This document shows, one piece after another, positions 52,377 to 59,356 of a DNA stretch of 64,000 nucleotides. The translations under genes and the position numbers were made by a program. Source of the stretch: Chloroflexota bacterium (GTDB lineage Bacteria; Chloroflexota; Anaerolineae; Anaerolineales; Villigracilaceae); the NCBI GenBank assembly GCA_016235445.1, contig JACRLB010000016.1, forward strand, positions 1-64,000. The letters are read 5' to 3'. Under the pieces are notes generated by a model that saw nothing but the letters and a program-made list of their open reading frames with translations, was not told where the DNA came from and ran no database searches. Every line of letters starts with the position of its first letter. The first letter of the stretch is position 1.

Positions 52377-54098
52377 ATGGCTGAAAATAAAGATCAAATT
52401 GGTTATATCGTTGGCGGTGGATTAAAGGAATCATTTCAGGCGCGACTCACCGTCTCTGCACAAGAAGTACAGGAAGGCGCGTTTGTTGTCATTGAAAATT
52501 CCAACTGGCGGTATTACGGGCTTGTGACTGACATTCAACTTGGCGCGACAGATCCGCGTTTTGCGGATGAACAGATGGAAAAACGTTTTCCGCCAGAATT
52601 GGCACAAGCATTGCATGGAAGGACTTTATATACCAACCTCGAAATCCTACCCGCCTTGATGCAGGATATTGGACCTGACCTTGCCTCACCCAAGTATGTG
52701 GAATGGCGAAGCGAAAACCCCGAAGACCCAAAGCCGATTCCTGTAAAGACTGTTCCGCCTCACCATTCGCCAGTAGAAATGGCGAAGCCCGAACATATCG
52801 CAGGAATATATGGTGACCCAGAAAAGACAGGTAACTTTATCATCGGCTACACCCGCGAGCAGGGACATCCTGTATGTATTGACATGGAAAAGTTCGTGCA
52901 GCGGTCGTCGGGGGTGTTTGGGGCGACGGGCACGGGCAAGTCGTTTTTGACGCGGTTGGTGCTGGCGGGGTTGATGCACTACAACAAGGCGTCGGTGTTG
53001 GTGCTGGACATGCACAACGAGTACGGGTTTGACGATGTGGCGTCAGACACGAAAAAAGCCGTGACGGGACTCAAGACCAAGTTCAAGTCGAAGATACGAA
53101 TCGTCGGCTTGGGAGCAGGAGCAACCATCAGAGGGCAAGTCCCCGACTTTAATTTGGAAATCTCAACAGGCGACATATCCACAAGTGATATTGAAACGTT
53201 GAGCCGTGAATTGAATCTGAAAGAGACCACGCCCACCACGTTGAATGCGTTGTATGGGTCGTTCAGGGATAAATGGTTTGCAGAGTTTCGCGGGATGAAT
53301 CGGAATCAGGTGACGATTGAGGATGAAAGAGGAAAGAAGAAAGAAGTGCCTGCTGAGGGGAGTGTGGCGGCGTGGGCGGACAGCAACGGCGTGAACGTGA
53401 TGGCGGCGGAGGCTCTGCACGATAAACTGCGGCGCTTGTTCGGCAAGCCGTATATCGTCGAGAAGCCCGCCGCGGACAGCGTGAAGAATATCATCGACGC
53501 GCTGGAGAATGGTCAGCATGTGGTGCTGTCGTATGGCGAACATGAAAGCGACCTGGATTATCTGCTCGTGTCGAATTTGCTGACGCGCAAGATCCGCGCG
53601 GCGTGGGAGAAGAAGACCAACGAATTCAGGACGCACGGTACTTCGACAGGCTCAGTATTCGAGCCGCGTCCGCTGGTGATCGTGGTGGAGGAGGCGCATA
53701 AACTGCTCAACCGTGAGATGGCGGCGCAGACCACCTTCGCGACCATCGCGCGCGAATTGCGCAAATATTACGTGACCCTGCTGATCGTGGACCAGCGCCC
53801 GTCGCAGATATATGATGAGGTGATGAGTCAGTTGGGGACGCGCATCAGCGGCTGGCTCGGCGATGACCTGGATATTCAAGCCGTGCTTTCGGGTCTTTCG
53901 GGACGGGACGCTCTGCGCGGTATGCTGGCGCGACTGCAACCGAAAGAGGAAGTTCTATTATTAGGATGGGGAGTTCCGATGCCGCTGCCTGTCAAGTCTC
54001 GCAGGTATGATGATGCGTTTTGGAAGGAGTTGTTGGGAGATAGTCGAAAGAGAAGTGATAAAGAGATTAATAAGGAGATGGGCTTTTATTCAGGTTAA
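52377..54098 (+). CDS. herA: HerA-type hexameric DNA translocase
   Basis: 573 residues from the ATG at 52377 (SD GGAGGA). The N-terminal HAS barrel (YIVGGGLKESFQARLTV, EGAFVVIENSNWRYYGLVTDIQL) is followed by the FtsK/HerA-type ATPase: Walker A GATGTGKSF at 182-190, SVLVLDMHNEYGFD, Walker B PLVIVVEEAHKLLN near 431-444, and arginine-finger region ATIARELRKYYVTLLIVDQRPSQI. HerA pumps DNA and stimulates NurA. Residues about 418-430 (THGTSTGSVFEP) contain the translation of the repeat CTTCGACAGGCTCAG, also found in recF. The stop codon falls within the first bases of the IS630-like element, so a few C-terminal residues may have been replaced. Confidence 0.92.
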   Translation: MAENKDQIGYIVGGGLKESFQARLTVSAQEVQEGAFVVIENSNWRYYGLVTDIQLGATDPRFADEQMEKRFPPELAQALHGRTLYTNLEILPALMQDIGPDLASPKYVEWRSENPEDPKPIPVKTVPPHHSPVEMAKPEHIAGIYGDPEKTGNFIIGYTREQGHPVCIDMEKFVQRSSGVFGATGTGKSFLTRLVLAGLMHYNKASVLVLDMHNEYGFDDVASDTKKAVTGLKTKFKSKIRIVGLGAGATIRGQVPDFNLEISTGDISTSDIETLSRELNLKETTPTTLNALYGSFRDKWFAEFRGMNRNQVTIEDERGKKKEVPAEGSVAAWADSNGVNVMAAEALHDKLRRLFGKPYIVEKPAADSVKNIIDALENGQHVVLSYGEHESDLDYLLVSNLLTRKIRAAWEKKTNEFRTHGTSTGSVFEPRPLVIVVEEAHKLLNREMAAQTTFATIARELRKYYVTLLIVDQRPSQIYDEVMSQLGTRISGWLGDDLDIQAVLSGLSGRDALRGMLARLQPKEEVLLLGWGVPMPLPVKSRRYDDAFWKELLGDSRKRSDKEINKEMGFYSG

Positions 54099-54640
54099 CC
54101 TAAGTTGCCTAACAGAAAGTTTTGCATTGTGAAAGAATCCGAGCAGTAAATCTGGTCTATGGCGTAAGCGAGCAAAGCCACGATCCAGCATGAAGCGAAT
54201 TTCTTCTTTGCATTCAGGACGAGCATTTTGAGATGTTGCTTGACATTACCATGGCAATATTCTTCCGGGTTAAGTTGAGGAGCATACGGAGGTAATTCTT
54301 CAACAAAGATTTCAGGCTGGTTTCGCAAATATGCTTTTGTCTTTTTGCTGGTATGAATGCTGGCTCGATCCCAAATCAAAATGAACTTGCCTGGAATGTG
54401 TCGTTGAACATGTTTTAATGCTGTAATCAGTGTTTCGCTATTGACCGAACCTTCAAAATGTTTTTTGTAGATTTTGCCTGACAGGGTCAACGCTACCGCA
54501 GTGGAGACTGCGCGACGCTCCTTCGTAACTCTACGGAAGATCGGGCGTTTTCCCCGACGAGCCCAAGTCGTTGCCAAGTGTTCTTGAAAGGAAAAGCCAA
54601 ATTCATCCCAAAATACGATTGTTGCGCCGAGCCGCCAAGA
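54095..54640 (-). CDS. IS630-type transposase, C-terminal DDE part (second frame)
   Basis: The frame can be read from the A7 run as SWRLGATIVFWDEFGFSFQEHLATTWARRGKRP, with the first catalytic aspartate in FWDE, then FILIWDRASIHTSKKTK with the second and ELPPYAPQLNPEEY with the final acidic residue, the usual D-D-E layout of IS630/Tc1-mariner transposases. Joined to the upstream HTH frame only by a +1 (or -2) shift at the homopolymer. It ends overlapping the herA stop by four bases. Confidence 0.8.
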   Translation of the reverse strand, partial: SWRLGATIVFWDEFGFSFQEHLATTWARRGKRPIFRRVTKERRAVSTAVALTLSGKIYKKHFEGSVNSETLITALKHVQRHIPGKFILIWDRASIHTSKKTKAYLRNQPEIFVEELPPYAPQLNPEEYCHGNVKQHLKMLVLNAKKKFASCWIVALLAYAIDQIYCSDSFTMQNFLLGNLG

Positions 54641-55118
54641 CTTTTTTTATCCTTGGCCAATCTCGCTGCAACCATGCCGTAACCAGCGCTGTATCTTGCT
54701 CAATTGCCTGCGGTAGAGGCTTTTGCGGGCTGAAACCCAATTTCCGCAACAAGCGATTGACATATTTGGGATGATAAGTAATTTTAAACTTCTGCTGAAT
54801 CAACTGCTGCACGCGTCCCAACGTCCAACGATCTGTTGGAAATCCATTCGCCAATGCACCGCGATCCAACATGTACTTCAGCTTTTGCTTTTGCGATGGG
54901 TCCAGTTTGGATTGAGTACCCGCCGCTTTTCTTTTTCGGAGACCTCGCATGCCTTTCGCTTCTATTACCTTGGCCCAATTGCTGACTGTTGCTCGGCTAA
55001 CACCCAATTGCCGCGCAATTTCCGCCTGGCTTAATTTGCCTGCTTTCAAAAGGCGCCCACCTTCCAGTCGCCTTTCTTCCATTTGTTCACGGGTTAAATA
55101 CGATGGCTTCCATGTCAT
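54603..55118 (-). CDS. IS630-type transposase, N-terminal DNA-binding part (first frame)
   Basis: 171 residues. A helix-turn-helix (GKLSQAEIARQLGVSRATVSNWAKVIEAKGM) near the start and a second winged-helix-like part (GFPTDRWTLGRVQQLIQQKFKITYHPKYVNRLLRKLGF) are typical of IS630 family transposases. The frame passes the A7 run at 54642-54648 (DWPRIKKV) and ends shortly after at RNNRILG, whereas the catalytic part continues in another frame. Confidence 0.8.
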   Translation of the reverse strand: MTWKPSYLTREQMEERRLEGGRLLKAGKLSQAEIARQLGVSRATVSNWAKVIEAKGMRGLRKRKAAGTQSKLDPSQKQKLKYMLDRGALANGFPTDRWTLGRVQQLIQQKFKITYHPKYVNRLLRKLGFSPQKPLPQAIEQDTALVTAWLQRDWPRIKKVLAARRNNRILG

Positions 55119-55152
55119 ACTGCCAATTGTAAATCAATCTCAGAGAAAAGCG

Positions 55153-56031
55153 ATGATGTACTACCGTAGAAAATTACTCTTAGCCTTGCTTGAAGTTTTT
55201 GATGGCAGTCTGAAAAGAACAGATTGCGAAAAACTTCTATTTAATTTTTGTCAAACAACTGGCAAGAATCATTATGATTTTTTTCCTTATCAGTATGGTC
55301 CATTTAGCTTTCTATCCTATTATGATAAGAGGCGATTAACTGAGCTTAATTTGTTGAAAGCCACTGATGATTTCGAATTGAAAACAACGCATTCATACCT
55401 AAAAGAAATAACGACTGCCGATAAGAATGCGTTGTTGAGACTAAAAGCTAGTGGGCTTCGCGGAAGAAATTTAATTCGAAAAACATATCGAGAATATCCT
55501 CAGCTTGCCTCTCGTAGCAAAATTGCTGCTGAGTTGTTTGACTCGGAAGAAATAAAACAAATTCAGTTTGCATGGAATACCGACCAAAAGCCTTTTATTT
55601 ACACACTTGGCTATGAAGGACTAACAATTGATGCGTTTTTAAACAAATTAATCGCCAACAACATTATGGCAGTGGTAGATGTGCGTAATAATCCACAATC
55701 TATGAAATATGGTTTCTCGAAAAAGAGCTTTAGCGACTATATTGAAAAAGCTGGGATGAAATACGTTCACATTCCTGAACTTGGGATACCATCAGCAATG
55801 CGTAAGGGGTTGGGCAAGAGCGTTTCTTATGAAAAGCTCTTTAGTAAGTACGAGTCTGATTTATTGCCAAATCAAGAAGAAGCAAAAGCGCAATTACGCA
55901 ATTTGATCGCTAAATATTCGCGTATCGCGATGGTCTGTTTTGAAGCTGATCATCATTTCTGCCATCGGCATACTTTGATTGAAAATTTAGAGAAGGAAAA
56001 ATCTTTACCTAAGCCTGTTATCCATCTTTAG
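55153..56031 (+). CDS. DUF488-domain protein with an extra N-terminal helical domain
   Basis: 292 residues from the ATG at 55153 (an ATG at 55156 is equally possible). The C-terminal half is DUF488: YTLGYEGLTIDAFLNKLIANNIMAVVDVRNNPQSMKYGFSKKSFSDYIEKAGMKYVHIPELGIPS, ending with VCFEADHHFCHRHTLIENL, where the cysteine and histidines are conserved. The first 130 residues (RTDCEKLLFNFCQTTGKNHYDFFPYQYGPFSFLSYYDKRRLTELNLL) look like a separate helical or winged-helix domain. The biochemical function of DUF488 is not known. Composition is clearly AT-rich compared with nurA and herA, a sign of transfer. Starts just outside the IS, 14 bases ahead of the next gene. Confidence 0.75.
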   Translation: MMYYRRKLLLALLEVFDGSLKRTDCEKLLFNFCQTTGKNHYDFFPYQYGPFSFLSYYDKRRLTELNLLKATDDFELKTTHSYLKEITTADKNALLRLKASGLRGRNLIRKTYREYPQLASRSKIAAELFDSEEIKQIQFAWNTDQKPFIYTLGYEGLTIDAFLNKLIANNIMAVVDVRNNPQSMKYGFSKKSFSDYIEKAGMKYVHIPELGIPSAMRKGLGKSVSYEKLFSKYESDLLPNQEEAKAQLRNLIAKYSRIAMVCFEADHHFCHRHTLIENLEKEKSLPKPVIHL

Positions 56032-56045
56032 AAAGAGGGGCGATA

Positions 56046-56882
56046 ATGCCTTACCTGCCAGATGAACTTCCAAAAGCCAAAGTTCTAATTACGGTTAAAA
56101 CCTATCCATTGCCATCGCGTAGCTATACGGAATTGGTATGTACGGCGGGATTGTTAGACGGGGAAAAATGGATTCGAATCTATCCTGTTCCATTTCGCTT
56201 TTTACAAGATGGGGATAAATATCCGAAATATTCCTGGGTAGAACTTGATTTAGTTCGCAACACAAAGGATTTTCGCCCCGAAAGTTATCGTCTTAAACTT
56301 GGCGTAGATGAGCACATTACGATTTTAGACAAGATTGGTACTGCTAACGATTGGATGGGGCGTAAAAGCTATGTTTTGAAAGAAGTGTATTCATCTATGA
56401 CTGAATTAATTCGGCTTGCAAAAAGCCCGCAACAAAAATCACTTGCGACTTTGAAGCCTGCTCGTATTGTTGACTTTGTTGTTGAAGATGATGAACGCGA
56501 ATGGAAGCAGGAATGGCTGGATCAACTCAAGCAAATGAATATGTTTGAAATGCCAACAAATAATGGGCAAAGAAAAGTCATCAAGAAATTACCCTATAAA
56601 TTTTCTTACCGCTTTTTCTCAGAGGGAGATACCGAACCCCGAAAAATGATGATTGAAGATTGGGAAATTGGAGCATTATTTTGGAATTGTTTATATAGAA
56701 CCGATGGCGATGAGCAGGCTGCGTTGGAATTAGTAAGACAGAAATACTTTGATGAATTCATGGAAAAAGACTTGTATTTATTTGTAGGTACGACACACAG
56801 GTTCCATAATGTTGCTCCAAACCCGTTTGTAATTATTGGTGTGTTTTATCCACCAAAAACCGACCAATTGCTCTTGTTGTAA
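56046..56882 (+). CDS. Unrecognised partner of the DUF488 protein
   Basis: 278 residues, SD GAGGGG before the ATG, 14 bases after the DUF488 stop. I do not recognise the family. The N-terminus AKVLITVKTYPLPSRSYTELVCTAGLLDGEKWIRIYPVPFRFLQD looks like an alpha/beta nucleic-acid or protein-interaction fold, followed by a mixed charged region (KYSWVELDLVRNTKDFRPESYRLKLG), and the last third has PYKFSYRFFSEGDTEPRKMMIEDWEIGALFWNC and the closing DLYLFVGTTHRFHNVAPNPFVIIGVFYPP. The latter is well ordered and likely functional. No membrane or signal segment. Tight coupling to the DUF488 gene suggests a two-protein module. Confidence 0.6.
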   Translation: MPYLPDELPKAKVLITVKTYPLPSRSYTELVCTAGLLDGEKWIRIYPVPFRFLQDGDKYPKYSWVELDLVRNTKDFRPESYRLKLGVDEHITILDKIGTANDWMGRKSYVLKEVYSSMTELIRLAKSPQQKSLATLKPARIVDFVVEDDEREWKQEWLDQLKQMNMFEMPTNNGQRKVIKKLPYKFSYRFFSEGDTEPRKMMIEDWEIGALFWNCLYRTDGDEQAALELVRQKYFDEFMEKDLYLFVGTTHRFHNVAPNPFVIIGVFYPPKTDQLLLL

Positions 56883-56898
56883 AACAAAGAAAGTTAGC

Positions 56899-56942
56899 GA
56901 GGGGCTGATTGATGGTGAGACATGTCCGCGTGAGGTTGTCAA
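56899..56942 (+). repeat. 45-bp dispersed repeat, copy 1
   Basis: GAGGGGCTGATTGATGG begins the unit and CATGTCCGCGTGAGGTTGTC ends it. Further copies are at 57766, 57861 and, diverged, 58642. It follows the DUF488 partner gene. Confidence 0.75.
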
Positions 56943-56953
56943 AGGAATGGTAT

Positions 56954-57008
56954 TTGACAAATATTCGCCTCAAGAGTATATTTCCAATTGATTAATCGGT
57001 TAATCAAT
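56954..57008 (+). promoter_or_regulatory. Promoter and palindromic operator of the Phd-VapC pair
   Basis: TTGACA (56954-56959), 17 bases, TATATT (56977-56982) is close to consensus. A perfect 9-base palindrome ATTGATTAA / TTAATCAAT with a TCGG centre (56987-57008) overlaps the likely start point of transcription and lies 12 bases before the antitoxin ATG. Autorepression by the antitoxin is expected. Confidence 0.75.
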
Positions 57009-57020
57009 CAGGAGAACACC

Positions 57021-57320
57021 ATGCTTAAGACTATTAGCGCCACAAAGGCACGAATCAACTTTGGAGATGTGATGAAGCAGGCAAAAATTGCGCCTGTTAT
57101 TGTTGAGCGCGGCGGCAAGGCTGAGGTTGTGGTCATTTCCAAGAAGGCGTACGATCAATTGGTTGCCGCAAAATCTAATACAAATATACAGAAGCGGATC
57201 GAAGTTTTGCACGCGCAAATCCGCAAGGAGCTTGCTGGTAAAGCTTTGCCCGATCTTGCAGATGTAATTCGCCAGGGAAGGGAAGAACGCGATGAGCAAC
57301 TCCTCAACAATCTGCGTTGA
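57021..57320 (+). CDS. Type II antitoxin of the Phd/YefM family
   Basis: 99 residues from the ATG at 57021 (SD CAGGAG). LKTISATKARINFGDVMKQAKIAPVIVERGGKAEVVVISKKAYDQLV is the standard Phd/YefM DNA-binding N-domain, followed by a charged C-terminal tail that would wrap the toxin. Overlaps the toxin gene by 29 bases. It should bind the palindrome upstream to repress its operon. Confidence 0.85.
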   Translation: MLKTISATKARINFGDVMKQAKIAPVIVERGGKAEVVVISKKAYDQLVAAKSNTNIQKRIEVLHAQIRKELAGKALPDLADVIRQGREERDEQLLNNLR

Positions 57321-57720
57321 TGCAAGCATAATTCTCAGATACGCGCTTCGACCTGATGATGCCTCTATTCAAGAATTATGGCAATCGTGGATTTCAGAAG
57401 AAATACATTTGGTTGCGCCAACTTTATTATTTTACGAAGTCACCAACGGTTTGTATCAACAGCAGAAAAATAACACCCTCTCCCCTGAAACCATCTGGCA
57501 AACGCTTGAGCTGTCACTTGAACTGCCGATCACTTTGGTCAACGAGGCAAACCTGCATCTGAAAGCGCGTGAAATTGCCATGCGATACAACCTCCCTGCC
57601 ACGTATGATGCCCATTACCTTGCTCTGGCTGAATGGATGGATATCGAACTTTGGACTGCTGACCAAAGATTGGTCAACACATTGAAACCGTTCAAGGTGA
57701 AATGGGTAAAAGGAATTTGA
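57292..57720 (+). CDS. VapC-like PIN-domain toxin
   Basis: 142 residues. PIN-domain acidic residues are present: Asp10 (ICVDASIIL), Glu49 (FYEVTNGL), Asp106 (ATYDAHYLALAE) and Asp124 (WTADQRL). VapC toxins are Mg-dependent RNases that cut tRNA or rRNA. Overlaps the antitoxin gene by 29 bases in another frame, with no clear SD of its own, so it is probably translationally coupled. Confidence 0.88.
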   Translation: MSNSSTICVDASIILRYALRPDDASIQELWQSWISEEIHLVAPTLLFYEVTNGLYQQQKNNTLSPETIWQTLELSLELPITLVNEANLHLKAREIAMRYNLPATYDAHYLALAEWMDIELWTADQRLVNTLKPFKVKWVKGI

Positions 57721-57765
57721 TACGAGAACTCGGAGGTCTATGGCTTCCGAGTTTTTTGTTGAATC

Positions 57766-57941
57766 GAGGGAACTGATTGATGGTGAGGCATGTCCGCGTG
57801 AGGTTGTCAATGGACCGCTTCGCGTCACGGATTCACGGACGGAAACGGATTTGGGTATGCGAGGGGCTGATTGATGGCGAGACATGTCCGCGCGAGGTTG
57901 GTCAACGGACTCTGTCACGGACTCACAGATTGCGGGTGTGT
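57766..57941 (+). repeat. Two tandem ~90-bp units containing the 45-bp repeat
   Basis: Copies of the 45-bp repeat at 57766-57810 and 57861-57905 are each followed by a similar TCACGGA-type segment (CGTCACGGATTCACGG and TGTCACGGACTCACAG), so the whole is a diverged tandem pair. No gene supported here. Confidence 0.7.
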
Positions 57942-57956
57942 GAGGGGAAGGGGGAA

Positions 57957-57989
57957 CAAAAACAGGCTCATTGAATGAGCCTGTTTTTG
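57957..57989. terminator. Bidirectional terminator between vapC and hicB
   Basis: Sixteen-base perfect arms CAAAAACAGGCTCATT / AATGAGCCTGTTTTTG about a single base. A run on one side and T run on the other, so it works for both convergent transcripts. Confidence 0.85.
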
Positions 57990-57990
57990 T

Positions 57991-58326
57991 TTATGCGTCC
58001 TGTCTTCTGAGTTTGTCGCTTGCCAGACGGTTGAGGCTGATGCCTTCTTCCTGCGCTTCGATTGCCAGCTTACGGTGTAGTTCGGGTGGGATGCGCACCA
58101 TGAATTTGCCGCTAAAGCGTTTGCTGGAAAGCGGTTCGGGTGGGGTCTCACCATTTGTTTTCATATCCTTGACAACGTCCGCTACCACGCCACGGATACC
58201 CGCCAGCGCGGCTTCGGGGTTTTCGTCCAGCCAACTAAGGCTGGTAAATTCAACGCATAACCCCGCATATTCCTGATCTTCTTCAGACCAGGTAACGCGA
58301 TATGTGTAACGGTCATTTTTCAACAT
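57991..58326 (-). CDS. hicB: HicB-type antitoxin
   Basis: 111 residues from the ATG at 58326. N-terminal partially degraded RNase H-like HicB fold (YTYRVTWSEEDQEYAGLCVEFTSLSWLDENPEAALAGIRGVV) followed by an RHH-type DNA-binding tail (SGKFMVRIPPELHRKLAIEAQEEGISLNRLASDKL). Overlaps the hicA stop by 14 bases and reads in the same direction, which is the typical hicAB order. The longer start at 58350 is possible. Confidence 0.85.
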   Translation of the reverse strand: MLKNDRYTYRVTWSEEDQEYAGLCVEFTSLSWLDENPEAALAGIRGVVADVVKDMKTNGETPPEPLSSKRFSGKFMVRIPPELHRKLAIEAQEEGISLNRLASDKLRRQDA

Positions 58327-58573
58327 GTCCTTCTGCCTCCAATCGCTCAATTGCCTTTAATACTTGTTTTACCTGATACGCTTTTGCCATGCCTTTATCG
58401 TTCTGAATGTTGACGCGCGGGTCGCCTTGCCATGGAGTTTTGTATACCCTGTGACTACTGCCTGTTTGTCGCGCTTCTCCAAAATAATGTTCGCAAACTT
58501 TACAGAGGTCTTGAAAGCGGATTCCCTTTGGGTTGCGTTTCATGTCAGCGATGAGGTTTGCTATTTTGGGCAT
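58313..58573 (-). CDS. hicA: HicA-type mRNA interferase toxin
   Basis: 86 residues, somewhat longer than the usual 60. The dsRBD-like core shows the catalytic histidine in TGSSHRVYKTPW (His41) and the final helix AKAYQVKQVLKAIERLEAEG. HicA toxins cleave mRNA and are neutralised by HicB encoded right after. Confidence 0.85.
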   Translation of the reverse strand: MPKIANLIADMKRNPKGIRFQDLCKVCEHYFGEARQTGSSHRVYKTPWQGDPRVNIQNDKGMAKAYQVKQVLKAIERLEAEGHVEK

Positions 58574-58641
58574 ACGCCAATGATACCACTATTGATACTG
58601 CTGTGAAAGGGGTAAAACAACTCGAAATTCTTTTTGCTGGC

Positions 58642-58690
58642 GTGGGGCTGATTAATGATGGGTCATGTCCATGTGAGGGGAGGGTTGGCA
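58642..58690 (+). repeat. 45-bp dispersed repeat, diverged copy 4
   Basis: GTGGGGCTGATTAATG then GGTCATGTCCATGTGAGG aligns to the unit at 56899 with several changes. Between this and the tRNA remnant I see no gene. Confidence 0.5.
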
Positions 58691-58770
58691 GGCTAATCCC
58701 CTATGTGAATAGTTCGTGATAGTCCGTTGAGGTGCGCACAATTGCGCCTTACGGAGATGACGTGCTTCTG

Positions 58771-58797
58771 TAAAAAAAGACCGCCATTAGGCGGTCT
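58771..58797 (-). terminator. Terminator directly after the tRNA-Met remnant
   Basis: Eight-base stem AGACCGCC / GGCGGTCT with ATTA loop; on the minus strand it is followed by seven T. It sits four bases beyond the tRNA 3' end, as expected for a native tRNA transcript. Confidence 0.75.
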
Positions 58798-58800
58798 GTA

Positions 58801-58843
58801 GTGCCGAGGGGGAGATTTGGACTCCCGACCAAGGGCTTATGAG
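58801..58843 (-). pseudogene. 3' half of a tRNA-Met gene cut at the anticodon loop (putative attachment site)
   Basis: On the minus strand there is the anticodon loop CTCATAA with CAT, the 3' strand of the anticodon stem (GCCCT), a variable loop, a T-stem/loop GGGAG-TCCAAAT-CTCCC with one unusual base in the loop, and the 3' acceptor strand CCTCGGC with discriminator A. The 5' half (D-arm and acceptor partner) is absent: similarity stops at the loop, after which the sequence is unrelated. Tyrosine recombinases often cut in tRNA anticodon loops, so this looks like the displaced 3' end left by an integrated element to the right. Confidence 0.65.
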
Positions 58844-59356
58844 TTAGCCTCACACTGGGCGATGTTTCTTGCCCGTATATGTGTGAGAAGCCCTGTGTTT
58901 TTCAACACTCTTGCCTATATATGGCGGTATTTTTGAATGATTATCAATTTGATAATCCCCTGCACATGAAAATGCAAGTAACTAATGATATGGTGAAAGT
59001 AGGCTTTGGTCAAGCCTTAATTTTGCCTTCCTGCTATGTTACAAAGTCGACTACTTTCAGTGAAATTTACACTTCTTGGATTATGATATACTTGACATCT
59101 AATTAACAGTTAGTTTTTATTTGATAACAACAAACTTGCTTGGGGTATTGTCATGGAACAAATTGGGTTAGATATTAGAAATATTTATATCATTCACCGA
59201 GCTATGTCTGATAAATCAGCATTCTGCGGTTGTGTGTGTCTGGTTTTTTTTCAGAGGATGAAGTTTATACAGGGGAAGATATTGCGCCTTAACAGAAACT
59301 TCCCCGGCATTAATTTCCAATTTGTAAGATAGATGAGTAAATTTAGGAGGATGCTA
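58844..59356. other. Gene-free AT-rich stretch right of the tRNA remnant
   Basis: Starts with a hairpin-prone segment (CTCACAC with GTGTGAG and GGGC with GCCC around 58850-58890) and continues as AT-rich sequence. I see no ORF with a credible start or homology; a possible -35 (TTGACA near 59094) lies upstream of the VWA gene. No integrase is visible. Confidence 0.5.

Larger units (their letters stand above)
54095..55135 (-). mobile_element. IS630-like insertion sequence
   Basis: A two-frame DDE transposase gene on the minus strand, placed immediately between the herA stop and the DUF488-type gene. The left end begins about TTAACCTAAGTTGCC and the right end (read inward on the minus strand) about TTTACAATTGGC; these are only imperfectly similar, so the exact ends and the TA target repeat are not fixed. 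Confidence 0.7.

Noticed and set aside
57777..57974. Small ORF in the repeat region after vapC
   Set aside because: It is built from the 45-bp repeat and ends in the terminator; no SD.
58801..58900. tmRNA or other structured RNA instead of a tRNA half
   Set aside because: The CAT anticodon loop, anticodon-stem strand and T-arm match tRNA-Met position by position; no tag-peptide reading frame or 5' tmRNA end is visible.
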